64,000 bases of DNA from Geobacter sp. SVR (GTDB lineage Bacteria > Desulfobacterota > Desulfuromonadia > Geobacterales > Pseudopelobacteraceae), in the NCBI RefSeq assembly GCF_016865365.1, contig NZ_AP024469.1, positions 1,417,001 through 1,481,000 of the forward strand, written 5' to 3'. Below the pieces are notes generated by a model. That model made no database searches, had not been told where the DNA came from, and worked only from the letters and a program-made list of their open reading frames with translations. Below are positions 8,396-17,449 of this stretch, piece after piece. Each line of letters starts with the position of its first letter. The stretch's first letter is position 1. The position numbers were made by a program, and so were the translations under genes.

Positions 8396-9475
8396 TCAGC
8401 GGCCGAGCATGATGCCCAGGTCTTCGGCCGTCCTGGCGATCTCGCCGTCGGGATCCACCAGATTCAAGTCCCTGGTCGCCTCTTCGATGGGAATCGTGCC
8501 GATGGTCCTGCCGCGCAGGCAGGCCATGCGGCCGAATTCGCCCGCAGCGACCATTGCCACCGCCTTTGTGCCAAAGCGGCTTCCCAGGGCGCGGTCAAAG
8601 GTCGTGGGCGAACCTCCCCGCTGAAGATGGCCGAGCACCGTCACCCGCACGTCCATGTCCAGACATCCTTCGAACTGTTTGGCAACGTACTGTCCAATGC
8701 CTCCCAGGCGCTCGATGGCGTGGCGTTCATCGGCTTCGTGGGCCACCACCCGGCTGCCGCCGGCAGGGTAGGCGCCTTCGGCGGCCACGATGATACTGAA
8801 ACGGCTGCCCCGTTCCGAGCGCTGCCTGATGGCCGCGCATACCCGCTGAATGTCGAAGGGAATCTCGGGAATCAGGATCACATCGGCACCGCCGGCGATG
8901 CCGGACTCCAAGGCTATCCAGCCGGCATAGCGCCCCATCACCTCCAGGATCATCACGCGATGATGGCTTTCGGCGGTGGTGTGCAGCTTGTCCAGCGCAT
9001 CAGTGGCGGTTTCCAGGGCGGTATTGTAGCCAAAGGTGAAGTCGGTCCCCAACAGGTCGTTGTCGATGGTTTTAGGTACACCTACCACCGGCACCCCCCG
9101 TTTCGACAGCTCCAGAGCGATCTTGAGGGAACCCTCGCCCCCTACGGCGACCAGTGCATCCAGGCCGAGCGTGCGGAAGTTTTCCAGCACCCGATCGGAA
9201 TAATCCACCGTTTTTCCCTCCCGGATCAGGTGGTAGAACAGCGGATTTCCGCGATTGGTGGTGCCGAGGATCGTGCCGCCGCGGGGCAGGATGCCGCGCA
9301 CGCTCTCCAGTGTCAGCGGCCTGCACCGGTTGAGTTCCAGCAGGCCGTCGAAGCCGTCCTCGATGCCGATCACCTGCCAGCCATGGCGAATGATGGCGCT
9401 CTTGACCACGCCCCGGATGACGGCGTTCAACCCGGGGCAGTCGCCGCCGCCGGTAAGGATTCCGATCGTTTTGAT
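8396..9475 (-). CDS. pfkA: 6-phosphofructokinase with a non-canonical ATC start
   Basis: Phosphorylates fructose 6-phosphate to the 1,6-bisphosphate, the committing step of glycolysis. The frame contains the whole family: GILTGGGDCPGLN at the phosphate-donor loop, GGEGS, PKTIDND with the catalytic Asp, MGRYAGW, and a GHLQRGGSPT loop. The first ordinary start (TTG at 9430) would cut off the GGGDCPG loop, which is essential. Reading upstream, the loop is preceded in frame by ATC AAA ACG at 9475, seven bases after a strong AGGAGG site, where family proteins begin M-K-T-I-G. I therefore place the start at ATC (359 residues). Gly at the E. coli 104 position suggests ATP use, while Lys at position 124 is seen in pyrophosphate-type members, so the donor is uncertain. 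Confidence 0.88.
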   Translation of the reverse strand: MKTIGILTGGGDCPGLNAVIRGVVKSAIIRHGWQVIGIEDGFDGLLELNRCRPLTLESVRGILPRGGTILGTTNRGNPLFYHLIREGKTVDYSDRVLENFRTLGLDALVAVGGEGSLKIALELSKRGVPVVGVPKTIDNDLLGTDFTFGYNTALETATDALDKLHTTAESHHRVMILEVMGRYAGWIALESGIAGGADVILIPEIPFDIQRVCAAIRQRSERGSRFSIIVAAEGAYPAGGSRVVAHEADERHAIERLGGIGQYVAKQFEGCLDMDVRVTVLGHLQRGGSPTTFDRALGSRFGTKAVAMVAAGEFGRMACLRGRTIGTIPIEEATRDLNLVDPDGEIARTAEDLGIMLGR

Positions 9476-9492
9476 GGGACGACCTCCTGGTT

Positions 9493-10335
9493 TTATGATG
9501 CAGGGGCTTCCTGCGCCGCCGGTTTTTTCTTGCCGAAAATGAGCGCGGTCCAGATGCTGATTTCGTACATCAGGTACAGTGGCACCATGATCACGAACAT
9601 GGTAATCAGATCGGCATGGAAGGCGGCGATGATCGAGCTGGCCAGCAGGGCATACTTGCGTTTGGGGGCCAGCAGGGCGTAGCTGACGATGCCGAATCTC
9701 GAGAGGAGCAGTGTCAGTACCGGCAGCTCGAAGATCAGGCCGAAGACCAGGATCAGCCGCAGGCAGAAGTTGATGTAGGCACTGATGTTGAACCAGCTCT
9801 GCAGCCCTTCGGCTTCGTAGGAGAGGGAAAAATTAATGATCACCGGCCATATGACGATCAGGAAGAACATGGCTCCGACACAGAAGGTGACCGTGGCGGC
9901 CGTGACGAACGGCACCACCATGCGCCGTTCCTTGCGGGTCAGCCCCGGCGCGATGAACAGCCACAACTGATGAAAGACGACCGGCAGAACCAGAATGAAG
10001 CCAGCCAGCATGGATATCTTGCACTGGATGAAGAACGGCTCCAACGGGGCGCTGTAGTTGAGGGGACGTCTCTTCTCCGGGGCGTTGATGTCCTGTTCGA
10101 GCTTGTACCTGGAATAGAGGGAAGGGGACCAGACCTTGACCTGGGTGTAGATTTTCTTCTTGATGTCGGTCAGGTAGGTTTTGCCGGTGAGCGGTTTCTC
10201 GACGAAATTGAGGATGTCGCCGGAGAAGTTCCACGCGACGCCCATGCCGATTACGACGGCGATGACGATGACTACCAGCCGCTTGCGCAGCTCTACCAGG
10301 TGTTCGATGAAGGGGAGCACTTTTTCTTCGGTCAT
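9493..10335 (-). CDS. tatC: Sec-independent protein translocase TatC
   Basis: TatC is the polytopic inner-membrane receptor for twin-arginine signal peptides. The start at 10335 gives MTEEKVLPFIEHLVELRKRLV, the normal N terminus; an open frame continues upstream only because it overlaps rnr. The 280 residues include six hydrophobic segments, and HQLWLFIAPGLTRKERRMV contains the conserved Phe/Glu region of the signal peptide site. The first periplasmic loop is about 30 residues longer than in E. coli, with a Lys/Tyr-rich insert between the PL and PLEPFF segments (about residues 45-95). No tatA or tatB is next to it. It lies 52 bases after rnr and just before the phosphofructokinase gene. Confidence 0.95.
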   Translation of the reverse strand: MTEEKVLPFIEHLVELRKRLVVIVIAVVIGMGVAWNFSGDILNFVEKPLTGKTYLTDIKKKIYTQVKVWSPSLYSRYKLEQDINAPEKRRPLNYSAPLEPFFIQCKISMLAGFILVLPVVFHQLWLFIAPGLTRKERRMVVPFVTAATVTFCVGAMFFLIVIWPVIINFSLSYEAEGLQSWFNISAYINFCLRLILVFGLIFELPVLTLLLSRFGIVSYALLAPKRKYALLASSIIAAFHADLITMFVIMVPLYLMYEISIWTALIFGKKKPAAQEAPAS

Positions 10336-10387
10336 GCCTATTCCTATCACAGCGTCGATTGGTTGTGCAACCGCTTTCCGTGCCGGA

Positions 10388-12706
10388 TCAGCTCCGTTTC
10401 CTGCCGCCACTCCGTGCCGGTCGCGTACTGCTTTTCCTGGAGGGGGTGCCCGTTCCACGGTCCGGAGATTTTTTCCCGGATCCGCCGGGGCGCTTGCCCC
10501 TGATCGGAATCCGTGGATACTCATCAACAGTGCTCTGCACTTCGGCTCCGGCCAGCTGGTGGCGCGTTTCATGGGCGGCCAGTACGAATTCGATCCGGCG
10601 GGTAGCCGGGCTGACGGCATCCACCTTGACCCGGGCCGCATCGCCGATGCGATATACCTGCTTGCGGCTGCGGCCGACCAGGGCGTGCTGTTTTTCCTGA
10701 TAGGTGTACAGATCGTCTCCCAGGCTGGAAACATGCACCAGCCCTTCCACGAAGAGCTCCTCCAACTCCACGAAGAAGCCGAACCCGGTCACACCGGTGA
10801 TGTAGCCTGCGAATTCTTCGCCCAGGTGCTGCTGCATGAACTGGACCTTGCGCAGATCGATGATATCACGTTCGGCCTCCATGGCAACCCGCTCGCGCCG
10901 GCTGGTGTGCTCTGCAATGGCAGGCAGGTTTTCCGTGGCGATCGAGAGTTCCCGTTCGGCCCGGTTGCTGCGCTTGTCCGGGGAGGTGGCCAGCGCTGCT
11001 TTCAGGATCCGGTGCACGACAAGGTCGGGATACCGGCGGATCGGGGAGGTGAAATGACAGTAGCAACGGGAGGCGAGACCGAAATGCTGCAGGTTTTCGG
11101 CAGCGTAACGGGCCTGCTTCATGCAGCGCAGAAGGGCGAAGTTGAGCATGCGCTCTTCCGGGCGGCCTTCGGCCTGCTTCAGCAGCCGCTGCAGCTCCGC
11201 CGGATCGACCCGCTCCCCCTTCAGTTGAAACTCGTAGCCAAAGCCGAAGATGAACTCCTGGAAATCGATCAGCTTGGCAGTGTCCGGGTTTTCGTGCACG
11301 CGGAAGAGAAAGGGAAGGCCGCGGCTGGTGATAAACGCGGCCACCGCCTCGTTGGCGGCCAGCATGAACTCTTCGATCAACTGATGGGCAAGGTTCCGCT
11401 CGGCCCGGATGATGCTCTCCGTCAGGCCGGTCAGGCCGATGACGATCTCCGGCTCAGGCAGATCGAAGTCGATGCTGCCGCGCGTGCGGCGCATGGCCTG
11501 CAGGCACAGGGCCAGTTCCTTCATCTCCAGCAGCATCGGCGTCACCGGCCGGTGTTTGTCTGCCACCTCCTTGTCCAGGTCGACGATGATCCGTTTGACG
11601 GTCATGTAGGTCAGGCGTTCGCTGCTTTTGATGATGCTGGGATAGAAGCTGGACTCCAACATCTGCCCGCTCCTGTCGAAAAGCATCTCTGCCGTCACCG
11701 TCAGGCGGTCCACTCGTGGGTTCAGGGAACAGATGCCGTTGGAGAGCCGTTCCGGCAGCATGGGGATGCATCGGTCGGGAAAGTACACCGATGTGCCGCG
11801 CTGGTAGGCATCGCGGTCCAGGGCGCTGCCCGGTTTGACGTAATGGGAGACGTCGGCGATGGAGACCCACAGGCGGTAGTTGTCCCCTTCCCGGCGGAGC
11901 GAGACCGCGTCGTCGAAGTCGCGGGCGGTTTCGCCGTCGATGGTCACCGTCGGCATGCCGCGCAGGTCCACGCGCCCCTTCAATTCCGCTTTGGATACGG
12001 TGTCCGAGACAGCCTCCGCCTCGGCCAAGGCATCCGTGCCAAAGACATGGGGCAGATCGAAGCGGCGGATGGCAGACTGCACCTCCACCTCGGGATCGTC
12101 CGGCCAGCCGAGCACCTCGACGATGCGTCCCTCTGCCGGCCGCCCCCCAATGGGGTAGGCGGTCAATTCCGCCACCACCTGATGCCCATCCTCTGCTCTG
12201 CCGCGCCCCTTGGGCGGAATTGCGACCACCAGGTTGAGACGCTGCTCCTCGGGTATGACGACCCCACCCCGGCGGGTCTCTTCGTACCGCCCCACGATGC
12301 GGGTGCTGGCGCGCTCCGTCACTGCCAGGATGCGCCCCTCCCGCCGGTCTCCTCCCATGCGGCTCTGTTCCACCCGTACTTCCACGGTGTCGCCATGCAT
12401 GGCCCCCTTCACATACCGTTGGGGAATGAAGATGTCTTCACCTCCCCCTTCAGGGGCTACGAAGCCATAGCCGTCACGATGGCTTGACAGTTTTCCGCGG
12501 ACGGTCGGCGCCGGGGCGTGGGAGGCCAGGGCATAGCTGTTGCCGGGCAGCCGGACCAGTTCTCCGTCGCCGGCCATGTCCTCCAGCATGCGCTTTAGTT
12601 CGTGTCTGACATGGCGGCCGCCGAATTCGCGCAGCAGTCCGGCAAAATGGAGCGGTGTTCCGTGTGTCTTGAGAAGCCTGATGATATTCTTCTTGGCCAG
12701 TTGCAT
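10388..12706 (-). CDS. rnr: Ribonuclease R
   Basis: A 3'-5' exoribonuclease of the RNB (RNase II) family that degrades structured RNA and takes part in rRNA and mRNA turnover. The 772 residues show an N-terminal helix-turn-helix region (LLKTHGTPLHFAGLLREF), cold-shock-like domains (SSHRDGYGFVAPEGG), the RNB catalytic core (GETARDFDDAVSL with the metal-binding Asp residues; PMLPERLSNGICSLNP), an S1 domain near the C terminus (AGYITGVTGFGFFVELEELFVEGLV) and a basic Lys/Arg-rich tail typical of RNase R rather than RNase II. The ATG at 12706 has only a weak ribosome site. First gene of a run with tatC downstream. Confidence 0.96.
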   Translation of the reverse strand: MQLAKKNIIRLLKTHGTPLHFAGLLREFGGRHVRHELKRMLEDMAGDGELVRLPGNSYALASHAPAPTVRGKLSSHRDGYGFVAPEGGGEDIFIPQRYVKGAMHGDTVEVRVEQSRMGGDRREGRILAVTERASTRIVGRYEETRRGGVVIPEEQRLNLVVAIPPKGRGRAEDGHQVVAELTAYPIGGRPAEGRIVEVLGWPDDPEVEVQSAIRRFDLPHVFGTDALAEAEAVSDTVSKAELKGRVDLRGMPTVTIDGETARDFDDAVSLRREGDNYRLWVSIADVSHYVKPGSALDRDAYQRGTSVYFPDRCIPMLPERLSNGICSLNPRVDRLTVTAEMLFDRSGQMLESSFYPSIIKSSERLTYMTVKRIIVDLDKEVADKHRPVTPMLLEMKELALCLQAMRRTRGSIDFDLPEPEIVIGLTGLTESIIRAERNLAHQLIEEFMLAANEAVAAFITSRGLPFLFRVHENPDTAKLIDFQEFIFGFGYEFQLKGERVDPAELQRLLKQAEGRPEERMLNFALLRCMKQARYAAENLQHFGLASRCYCHFTSPIRRYPDLVVHRILKAALATSPDKRSNRAERELSIATENLPAIAEHTSRRERVAMEAERDIIDLRKVQFMQQHLGEEFAGYITGVTGFGFFVELEELFVEGLVHVSSLGDDLYTYQEKQHALVGRSRKQVYRIGDAARVKVDAVSPATRRIEFVLAAHETRHQLAGAEVQSTVDEYPRIPIRGKRPGGSGKKSPDRGTGTPSRKSSTRPARSGGRKRS

Positions 12707-12873
12707 CGTGGTATCCCGTCACAGTGGTGTTTGGTCGGTGCAGCGGTAATGATAAGTCTTTGGTTTGAATTTTGCGAATTATTTTCAAGGGGGCCGGGCA
12801 GGGTGAAACATCTGCCGAGAGGACGGGCGGGGTGATCAAACGGATGGATGGGGGAATGGCAGGGATCTGCCTT

Positions 12874-13599
12874 TCATGACAGGATTGAAGCGTCCTTCAG
12901 TCCCCGGATAATCTCGACCTGACGTTGAAACAGGTATTGTGAGATGATCTGTTCGTCTTTCTTATCCGGAATGAACGACATTCTCAATACCGGGCCATGC
13001 TCGCTTTCGTGGATGCCCACATGGCAGGCCGAAAGCCGTATCGCATCGACGGTATTCCTGACAAGATTCGGCAGCATGAACTGGAGCGTGGCTTCGCAGC
13101 CGGCTTCGAGAGGCGGCAGGCGGTCCATCCGGATCGCCACTCCCCCCATGGAGATGTTCAGCAGCTTTCCTTTGAACTCCTCGTTCTGGAATGTGACGAT
13201 TGTCTCCGGGTGGGGGTCCAGGGAAAGACGGACGGTGTTGCGCCTTTCAGCCATGATTTCGGCGAAAAAGAATCTGTCGACGGACACCGCCTGTTTGCGC
13301 AGGTTGATGTACCTGACGTGGGCTCCCACGTCGTGTTTGAAGGCGCTGCAGCGAATGAAGGTGAAACGGTCATGGGAGATGGCGACTGCCTGCTGTTGAT
13401 GGAGGTCCATGTCGAGGGTCGCATGGCTTATGGATACCAGGGTGGCTGGAAAGGCTAGCGGCAGGCCCTGGTAGAAATTGACCAGCTTTACGTTCGTCTT
13501 GCCCTGCTTGATGAGATCCTGCAGGGTTTCGACGATTTTGGCGTGGTCTTCGTCATAGGACTTTTCGATCGCTGTATGGTAGAGACTGGAAATATCCAT
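12874..13599 (-). CDS. PilZ-domain protein (probable c-di-GMP effector)
   Basis: A soluble 241-residue protein with no signal peptide. The C-terminal half (about 118-235) is a PilZ domain: RRNTVR supplies the RxxxR motif (R120, R124) and NISMGG the [D/N]xSxxG motif (N148, S150, G153), so c-di-GMP binding is likely. The N-terminal half resembles the YcgR-type flagellar-brake domain in layout but I cannot confirm the family. Such proteins alter motility, pili or polysaccharide output in response to c-di-GMP. Separated from rnr by 167 bases and lying upstream-to-downstream between the glycan operon and rnr on the same strand; specific target unknown. Confidence 0.88.
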   Translation of the reverse strand: MDISSLYHTAIEKSYDEDHAKIVETLQDLIKQGKTNVKLVNFYQGLPLAFPATLVSISHATLDMDLHQQQAVAISHDRFTFIRCSAFKHDVGAHVRYINLRKQAVSVDRFFFAEIMAERRNTVRLSLDPHPETIVTFQNEEFKGKLLNISMGGVAIRMDRLPPLEAGCEATLQFMLPNLVRNTVDAIRLSACHVGIHESEHGPVLRMSFIPDKKDEQIISQYLFQRQVEIIRGLKDASILS

Positions 13600-13713
13600 G
13601 CGTTTCCTTGTTTACAGGAGATAAGCAGTTCAGCCACCGGGGGATCGGATGGCTCGTTGTAGCACAAACGTTGTTCCCGTCAAAGAAAAATGAGCATACG
13701 TTTCGCCTTCTCA

Positions 13714-13896
13714 TTAATATTTCGATCGAAGGGTGCAATCGGCATTCGGGCTCCAAGGTCCGACCGTAGCGTGCAGGCAAAAAGCCGCCGGCCTATGTCC
13801 CCGCTTTGCCATCTTGCGCAGCAGCCCGCGATAGGTGGTGGCGTGGCCATTGCCCCAGGAAGAGGTTATCGATAATCCCAGAACCACCAGCTTCAT
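13714..13896 (-). pseudogene. Truncated N terminus of a CgeB-like glycosyltransferase
   Basis: A 60-codon frame whose first 33 residues resemble the starts of the two transferases upstream: SSWGNGHATTYRGLLRKMAKRGH against SSYWNGAATYYRGLVRALHRQGH at 13936-15006 and SDWNHGNAHFLRGVVTELLSRGH at 15010-16263. After the RGH motif the similarity ends abruptly and a stop follows. A good ribosome site (GAGGGCGGGAG) still precedes the ATG. I read it as the remnant of a fourth tandem paralogue, cut by a deletion; a functional micro-protein is possible but not suggested by the sequence. Confidence 0.7.
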
Positions 13897-13935
13897 GCTC
13901 CCGCCCTCGGGGATGGGTTCGGTGACGCTGACCGC

Positions 13936-15006
13936 TCAGGCGCAGAATATGGTTTCGAATTGCCGGGCACGGTGGGCGTAGGTATGTTCGGCCCTGACCC
14001 GCGCCAGAGCCCTTTTGCCCACCAGGGCCGCCCGTTCAGGCGTCAACCGCTCCAGTATTTCCGCCACCTCGCCCCCTGAACCGGCTACCATGATTTCGCT
14101 GTCGGGCTCGAAGAAGTGCTCGATGCCCTCCCAGCGGTCGGTGATGATACAGGCCCCGGCACCAGCCGCTTCGAAGACGCGCGTGGCCGGCGAAAAGCCG
14201 TTGTGCGCCATGCTGCTGCGGCTGATGTTGAGGATCGCCCGGGGACTGCAGTTGAAGGCGTTGTGGTCCCGCGTGCCGAGGTGCCCCAGATAGGAGATGT
14301 TTTCCCCGCGCCACTTGTCCGCCCAGCCGCTGCCTGCCAGCAGAAATTTCCGGCCGGGCAGGTGTCCGGCCACCGACAGGAAGAAGTCCTCCACGCGGCG
14401 CTCGCGGTCCGGAAGACGGTTGCCCAGAAACGAGAGATCGGCGCTGAAGCGCGGATCGGGGGGGACCGGAAAGTGGGTGTCAGGATCGAGCCCGTTGTAA
14501 ATCGGAACGCAGTCCCTGGCGCCGAAAGACCGGTAGGCGCTGACCACGGGCGCACCGCCGCCGTAGGTCAGGATCATGTCGTAGCGCGGGATCAGGCGTC
14601 GGAAGGGATCTTCCCTGTTCGCCGTGATCCGCTCCAGGGTGGCCGGCGCATCCACATCCCAGAAAACCACCCGGGTCGTTCCCCCTTTCAGCAGCACGAC
14701 CTCCTGTTCGAGCAGTTCGTCAAATACACCGACCCCGCTGGCCTTGATGATCAGGTCCGACCCATGGGCCTGCTCGAGGCAGCGGAACAGCGCCTCTTCC
14801 GTGGCGGGGTAGACCACCACCCGGGCCCACTCCGGATCGTCCATGTCGCGGTGCGACTGCCGTTCATAGGCGTCTGGTTCGTAAAACGTTACCCGGTGCC
14901 CCTGGCGGTGCAAGGCGCGCACCAGTCCGCGATAATAGGTGGCGGCGCCGTTCCAGTATGAAGAGACAAGGCTTGATCCGAAAAAGCTGATGGAAAGTGC
15001 CCCCAT
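13936..15006 (-). CDS. CgeB-like glycosyltransferase
   Basis: A 356-residue cytoplasmic protein of the CgeB/GT-B type. The N-terminal domain begins with SISFFGSSLVSSYWNGAATY; the C-terminal nucleotide-sugar half contains DLSFLGNRLPDRERRVEDF, FLLAGSGW, YLGHLG, then RVFEAAGAGACIITDRW followed by EGIEHFF, the usual donor-binding Glu/Gly region of these enzymes. Donor and acceptor are unknown; related genes act in surface polysaccharide or protein glycosylation. Starts three bases after the preceding glycosyltransferase stop, so it belongs to the same operon. The truncated paralogue follows downstream. Confidence 0.88.
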   Translation of the reverse strand: MGALSISFFGSSLVSSYWNGAATYYRGLVRALHRQGHRVTFYEPDAYERQSHRDMDDPEWARVVVYPATEEALFRCLEQAHGSDLIIKASGVGVFDELLEQEVVLLKGGTTRVVFWDVDAPATLERITANREDPFRRLIPRYDMILTYGGGAPVVSAYRSFGARDCVPIYNGLDPDTHFPVPPDPRFSADLSFLGNRLPDRERRVEDFFLSVAGHLPGRKFLLAGSGWADKWRGENISYLGHLGTRDHNAFNCSPRAILNISRSSMAHNGFSPATRVFEAAGAGACIITDRWEGIEHFFEPDSEIMVAGSGGEVAEILERLTPERAALVGKRALARVRAEHTYAHRARQFETIFCA

Positions 15007-15009
15007 GAG

Positions 15010-16263
15010 TCATTCCTTTCGGAGGTGTCCCGGACCCGCCGGCGCTTCACTGCATCCGGTCTGCCCGCTGATGGCCGCTGCCGGACGGGCATGGATTGCG
15101 GTTGTCCCGGGCGCTTCATGCGGCATGCGCGGCAGAGCGGAACCGGCAGCCCGTGCAGAGCCTGAAGCGGAATCGATACCGAGTTCGCGGCAGATGTCCA
15201 GTAACTGGTCGATGCGGTGGCCGCAGGTGTGGCGATTCATGATGGTCTCCCTGCCATGGCGGGCCAGTTCCGCAGCCCGGGAGGGCTGATCGAGCAGGGC
15301 CAGAGTCAGGCGCTCCATTTCCTGTGAGTTGCGGGCGTAGAGGAAATCCACACCGCCGGAGAACAGTCGCTCGCTGTCGTTCCATGGTGCGGATATCAGC
15401 GGAATACCGCAGGCCAGGGCTTCGAAGGGCCTGATGGTGGGGATTCCGGGCAGGGCGGTGGCATAGGGGCGGCGCGGTATATGGACGGTCAGGCGGTATC
15501 TGGCAAACACTGCCGGTACTTCGAAGTTGGGCAGCCAGCCGCCATAATGAATGCCGGCCTGTTTCAGCAGTGTCAGGGCCTGGGGGGGATAGCGCACCCC
15601 ATAGACGGCGGCCCTGAGTCCCAGCCGTTTTACCGGTTCGATCAGGAACTCCCGGATTTCCTCGGTCCGTTCCTCGTCTCCCCAGTTGCCGATCCACACC
15701 AGATCACCTTCTTTTTTGACCGCGTTCAGCGGATGGAAAACACGGACATCCGCCGCTTCATGCCAGACCCAGGCTCTGCGTGCCCACCCGCGGGAAAGGT
15801 AGATGTCGCGGATCGTGGCGCCGTAAGCCAGCACGCCGTCGAACCCGGACAGGTCATAGACCTGCATGGCAGCGGGGTCCGTGACGGAGCGGTGATGGGT
15901 GTCGTGAAACAGCAGGCGGTAGTGTCCGTTTTTCAGACGGTGTCGGCTGAGGCGGCTTACCAGTTCGTGCTCGTTCCATTCGTGGACGATGACGAGATCC
16001 GCCCCGGACAGCACGCGATCGAGATCGAGCCGGGAGAGGTCGTACCGGTTGCCCTGCAGTCGGGGGTAAACCCCGCGGAATTTACCGAGGACGATATCCC
16101 CCTTTTCGATCATCAGGTTTCTGTAGCTCCAGCCATCCTCAGGCTCGTAGACATCGACGTCATGCCCCCTGGACAACAGCTCGGTCACCACCCCGCGTAG
16201 AAAATGGGCATTTCCGTGATTCCAGTCCGAGACGATCGAGTGGTAGAACATGACAATCCGCAT
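15010..16263 (-). CDS. CgeB-like glycosyltransferase, second paralogue
   Basis: A 417-residue glycosyltransferase related to the gene downstream. It begins MRIVMFYHSIVSDWNHGNAH, and its C-terminal half has LVWIGNWGDEERTEEIREF and IPTIRPFEALACGIPLISAPW, matching the donor-binding region of GT-B enzymes. The ATG at 16263 overlaps the stop of the upstream gene in TGATG, showing translational coupling; the open frame extends further upstream only in the shadow of that gene. A long tail rich in Ala, Pro and Gly (last 50 residues) follows the catalytic domain. Substrates are unknown. Confidence 0.88.
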   Translation of the reverse strand: MRIVMFYHSIVSDWNHGNAHFLRGVVTELLSRGHDVDVYEPEDGWSYRNLMIEKGDIVLGKFRGVYPRLQGNRYDLSRLDLDRVLSGADLVIVHEWNEHELVSRLSRHRLKNGHYRLLFHDTHHRSVTDPAAMQVYDLSGFDGVLAYGATIRDIYLSRGWARRAWVWHEAADVRVFHPLNAVKKEGDLVWIGNWGDEERTEEIREFLIEPVKRLGLRAAVYGVRYPPQALTLLKQAGIHYGGWLPNFEVPAVFARYRLTVHIPRRPYATALPGIPTIRPFEALACGIPLISAPWNDSERLFSGGVDFLYARNSQEMERLTLALLDQPSRAAELARHGRETIMNRHTCGHRIDQLLDICRELGIDSASGSARAAGSALPRMPHEAPGTTAIHARPAAAISGQTGCSEAPAGPGHLRKE

Positions 16264-17438
16264 CAGGCTTCCTTTCGGGCGGGTCGCTCGGGAACAGCGG
16301 CAGAGCCGGTCAACGAGGCATAGGCATCCAGGTATCCTGCAGCCATCTTTTCTACGGAGAAGCTGCGGCTGCGGAAGAAAGCCTTCTCGGCCCACCGCTC
16401 CCTCAGCTGCCGGTCCCTGCACAACGCCGTCAGGGTAGCGGCAAGCGCCTCCTGGTCATCCGGAGGGACCAGTATGGCCGCGTCCTGCCACAGCTCCCGC
16501 AGGCTGGGAATGTCCCCCAGCACCAGGGCGCATCTCGACATGGCGGCCTCCAGCACCGTCAGGCCAAAGGGCTCGTAACGGGCCGGATGGGCGTAAATGG
16601 AGGCGGTTGCGAACCAGGAGGCCAGCCTCGGCGGGGGGAGGTAGCCGAGATGCCTGACGTGGTTGAATCGGACCGGCGAACCCTCCGGATGCTGCTGCTC
16701 ACCGGCGATGTATATCGGCCAGGGCAGGGAACCGGCCGACTTCGCCACTGCGCCGATGTTTTTGGCCTCGTCCCAGAGACGGCCGACCGTGAGTATGAAA
16801 TCCGCCTTTTTGCCGGCCTCGAAAAAGCCGCGGCTGCGGCCGTTGTGAATCACCCGGCCCATGGCAGGAGGGCGGTAGAGGGCACCAATGCTCCGCAGCA
16901 TGGCCGTGGAGGGTGCCGTTACCAGCCCGGCTGCGGTCAATCCCTCGGAAACCCGTTCCCGGTACGTTTTGAAGCTGGACGGCAGTGCCTCTTTCCGTAC
17001 AGCCTGCCACCAGGAAAGGGCGCATGAGTGGGCGGCCACCAGGCAGGGGCGGCTCCACGGCAGGGCGGCATGGGTAAAGCCGTTGAGATGCACAAGATCC
17101 GGGCCAAACCGGTCTGCCAGCGACAGCAGCCAGGTGCCGCTCCGTTCGACATCCTCCCAGGGGTCCTGCATCCATTCCAGTCGAAAGGTGCTTTCATGGA
17201 GTGCCAGGGCAGGAATGGCTTGCGCATCGATCCGCTGATTAACAGTGAGCGGTTGCCCCATGGTTGCCAGGACAACCTCGATGCCATGCTCCGAAAGCCC
17301 CCGGGCCAGTTCCAGAGCATAGGTCCAGATGCCGCCGATCGCATCGGCCGTCATCAGCACCCGCTGCAGGGATGGAGCGGGTTTCCCGGTTGGAGCGGGG
17401 ATGGCGGGCTGTACTGTGCAGTGGTCCAGGAAATGCAT
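16263..17438 (-). CDS. GT4-family glycosyltransferase
   Basis: A 391-residue GT-B retaining transferase. The N-terminal domain has LMTADAIGGIWTYALELARG, typical of acceptor domains of GT4 enzymes; the donor domain contains FILTVGRLWDEAKN, VRHLGYLPPPRLASWF and YEPFGLTVLEAAMSR, the Glu-x7-Glu-type motif of the family. The protein is cytoplasmic with no membrane segment. It is preceded by the Gfo/Idh/MocA oxidoreductase gene with an 11-base gap and overlaps the next transferase. Sugar donor and acceptor cannot be told from the sequence. Confidence 0.9.
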   Translation of the reverse strand: MHFLDHCTVQPAIPAPTGKPAPSLQRVLMTADAIGGIWTYALELARGLSEHGIEVVLATMGQPLTVNQRIDAQAIPALALHESTFRLEWMQDPWEDVERSGTWLLSLADRFGPDLVHLNGFTHAALPWSRPCLVAAHSCALSWWQAVRKEALPSSFKTYRERVSEGLTAAGLVTAPSTAMLRSIGALYRPPAMGRVIHNGRSRGFFEAGKKADFILTVGRLWDEAKNIGAVAKSAGSLPWPIYIAGEQQHPEGSPVRFNHVRHLGYLPPPRLASWFATASIYAHPARYEPFGLTVLEAAMSRCALVLGDIPSLRELWQDAAILVPPDDQEALAATLTALCRDRQLRERWAEKAFFRSRSFSVEKMAAGYLDAYASLTGSAAVPERPARKEA

Positions 17439-17449
17439 CGGCCGGTGAC

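Noticed and set aside
9430-9430. TTG at 9430 as the start of the phosphofructokinase
   Set aside because: It would remove the GGGDCPG phosphate loop, which is encoded in frame just upstream behind a good ribosome site.
10181-12487. Plus-strand open frame of about 770 codons opposite rnr
   Set aside because: Antisense shadow of an intact ribonuclease R gene.
13690-13875. Plus-strand 61-codon frame over the truncated glycosyltransferase
   Set aside because: No ribosome site or homology; the minus-strand similarity to the neighbouring paralogues is clear.
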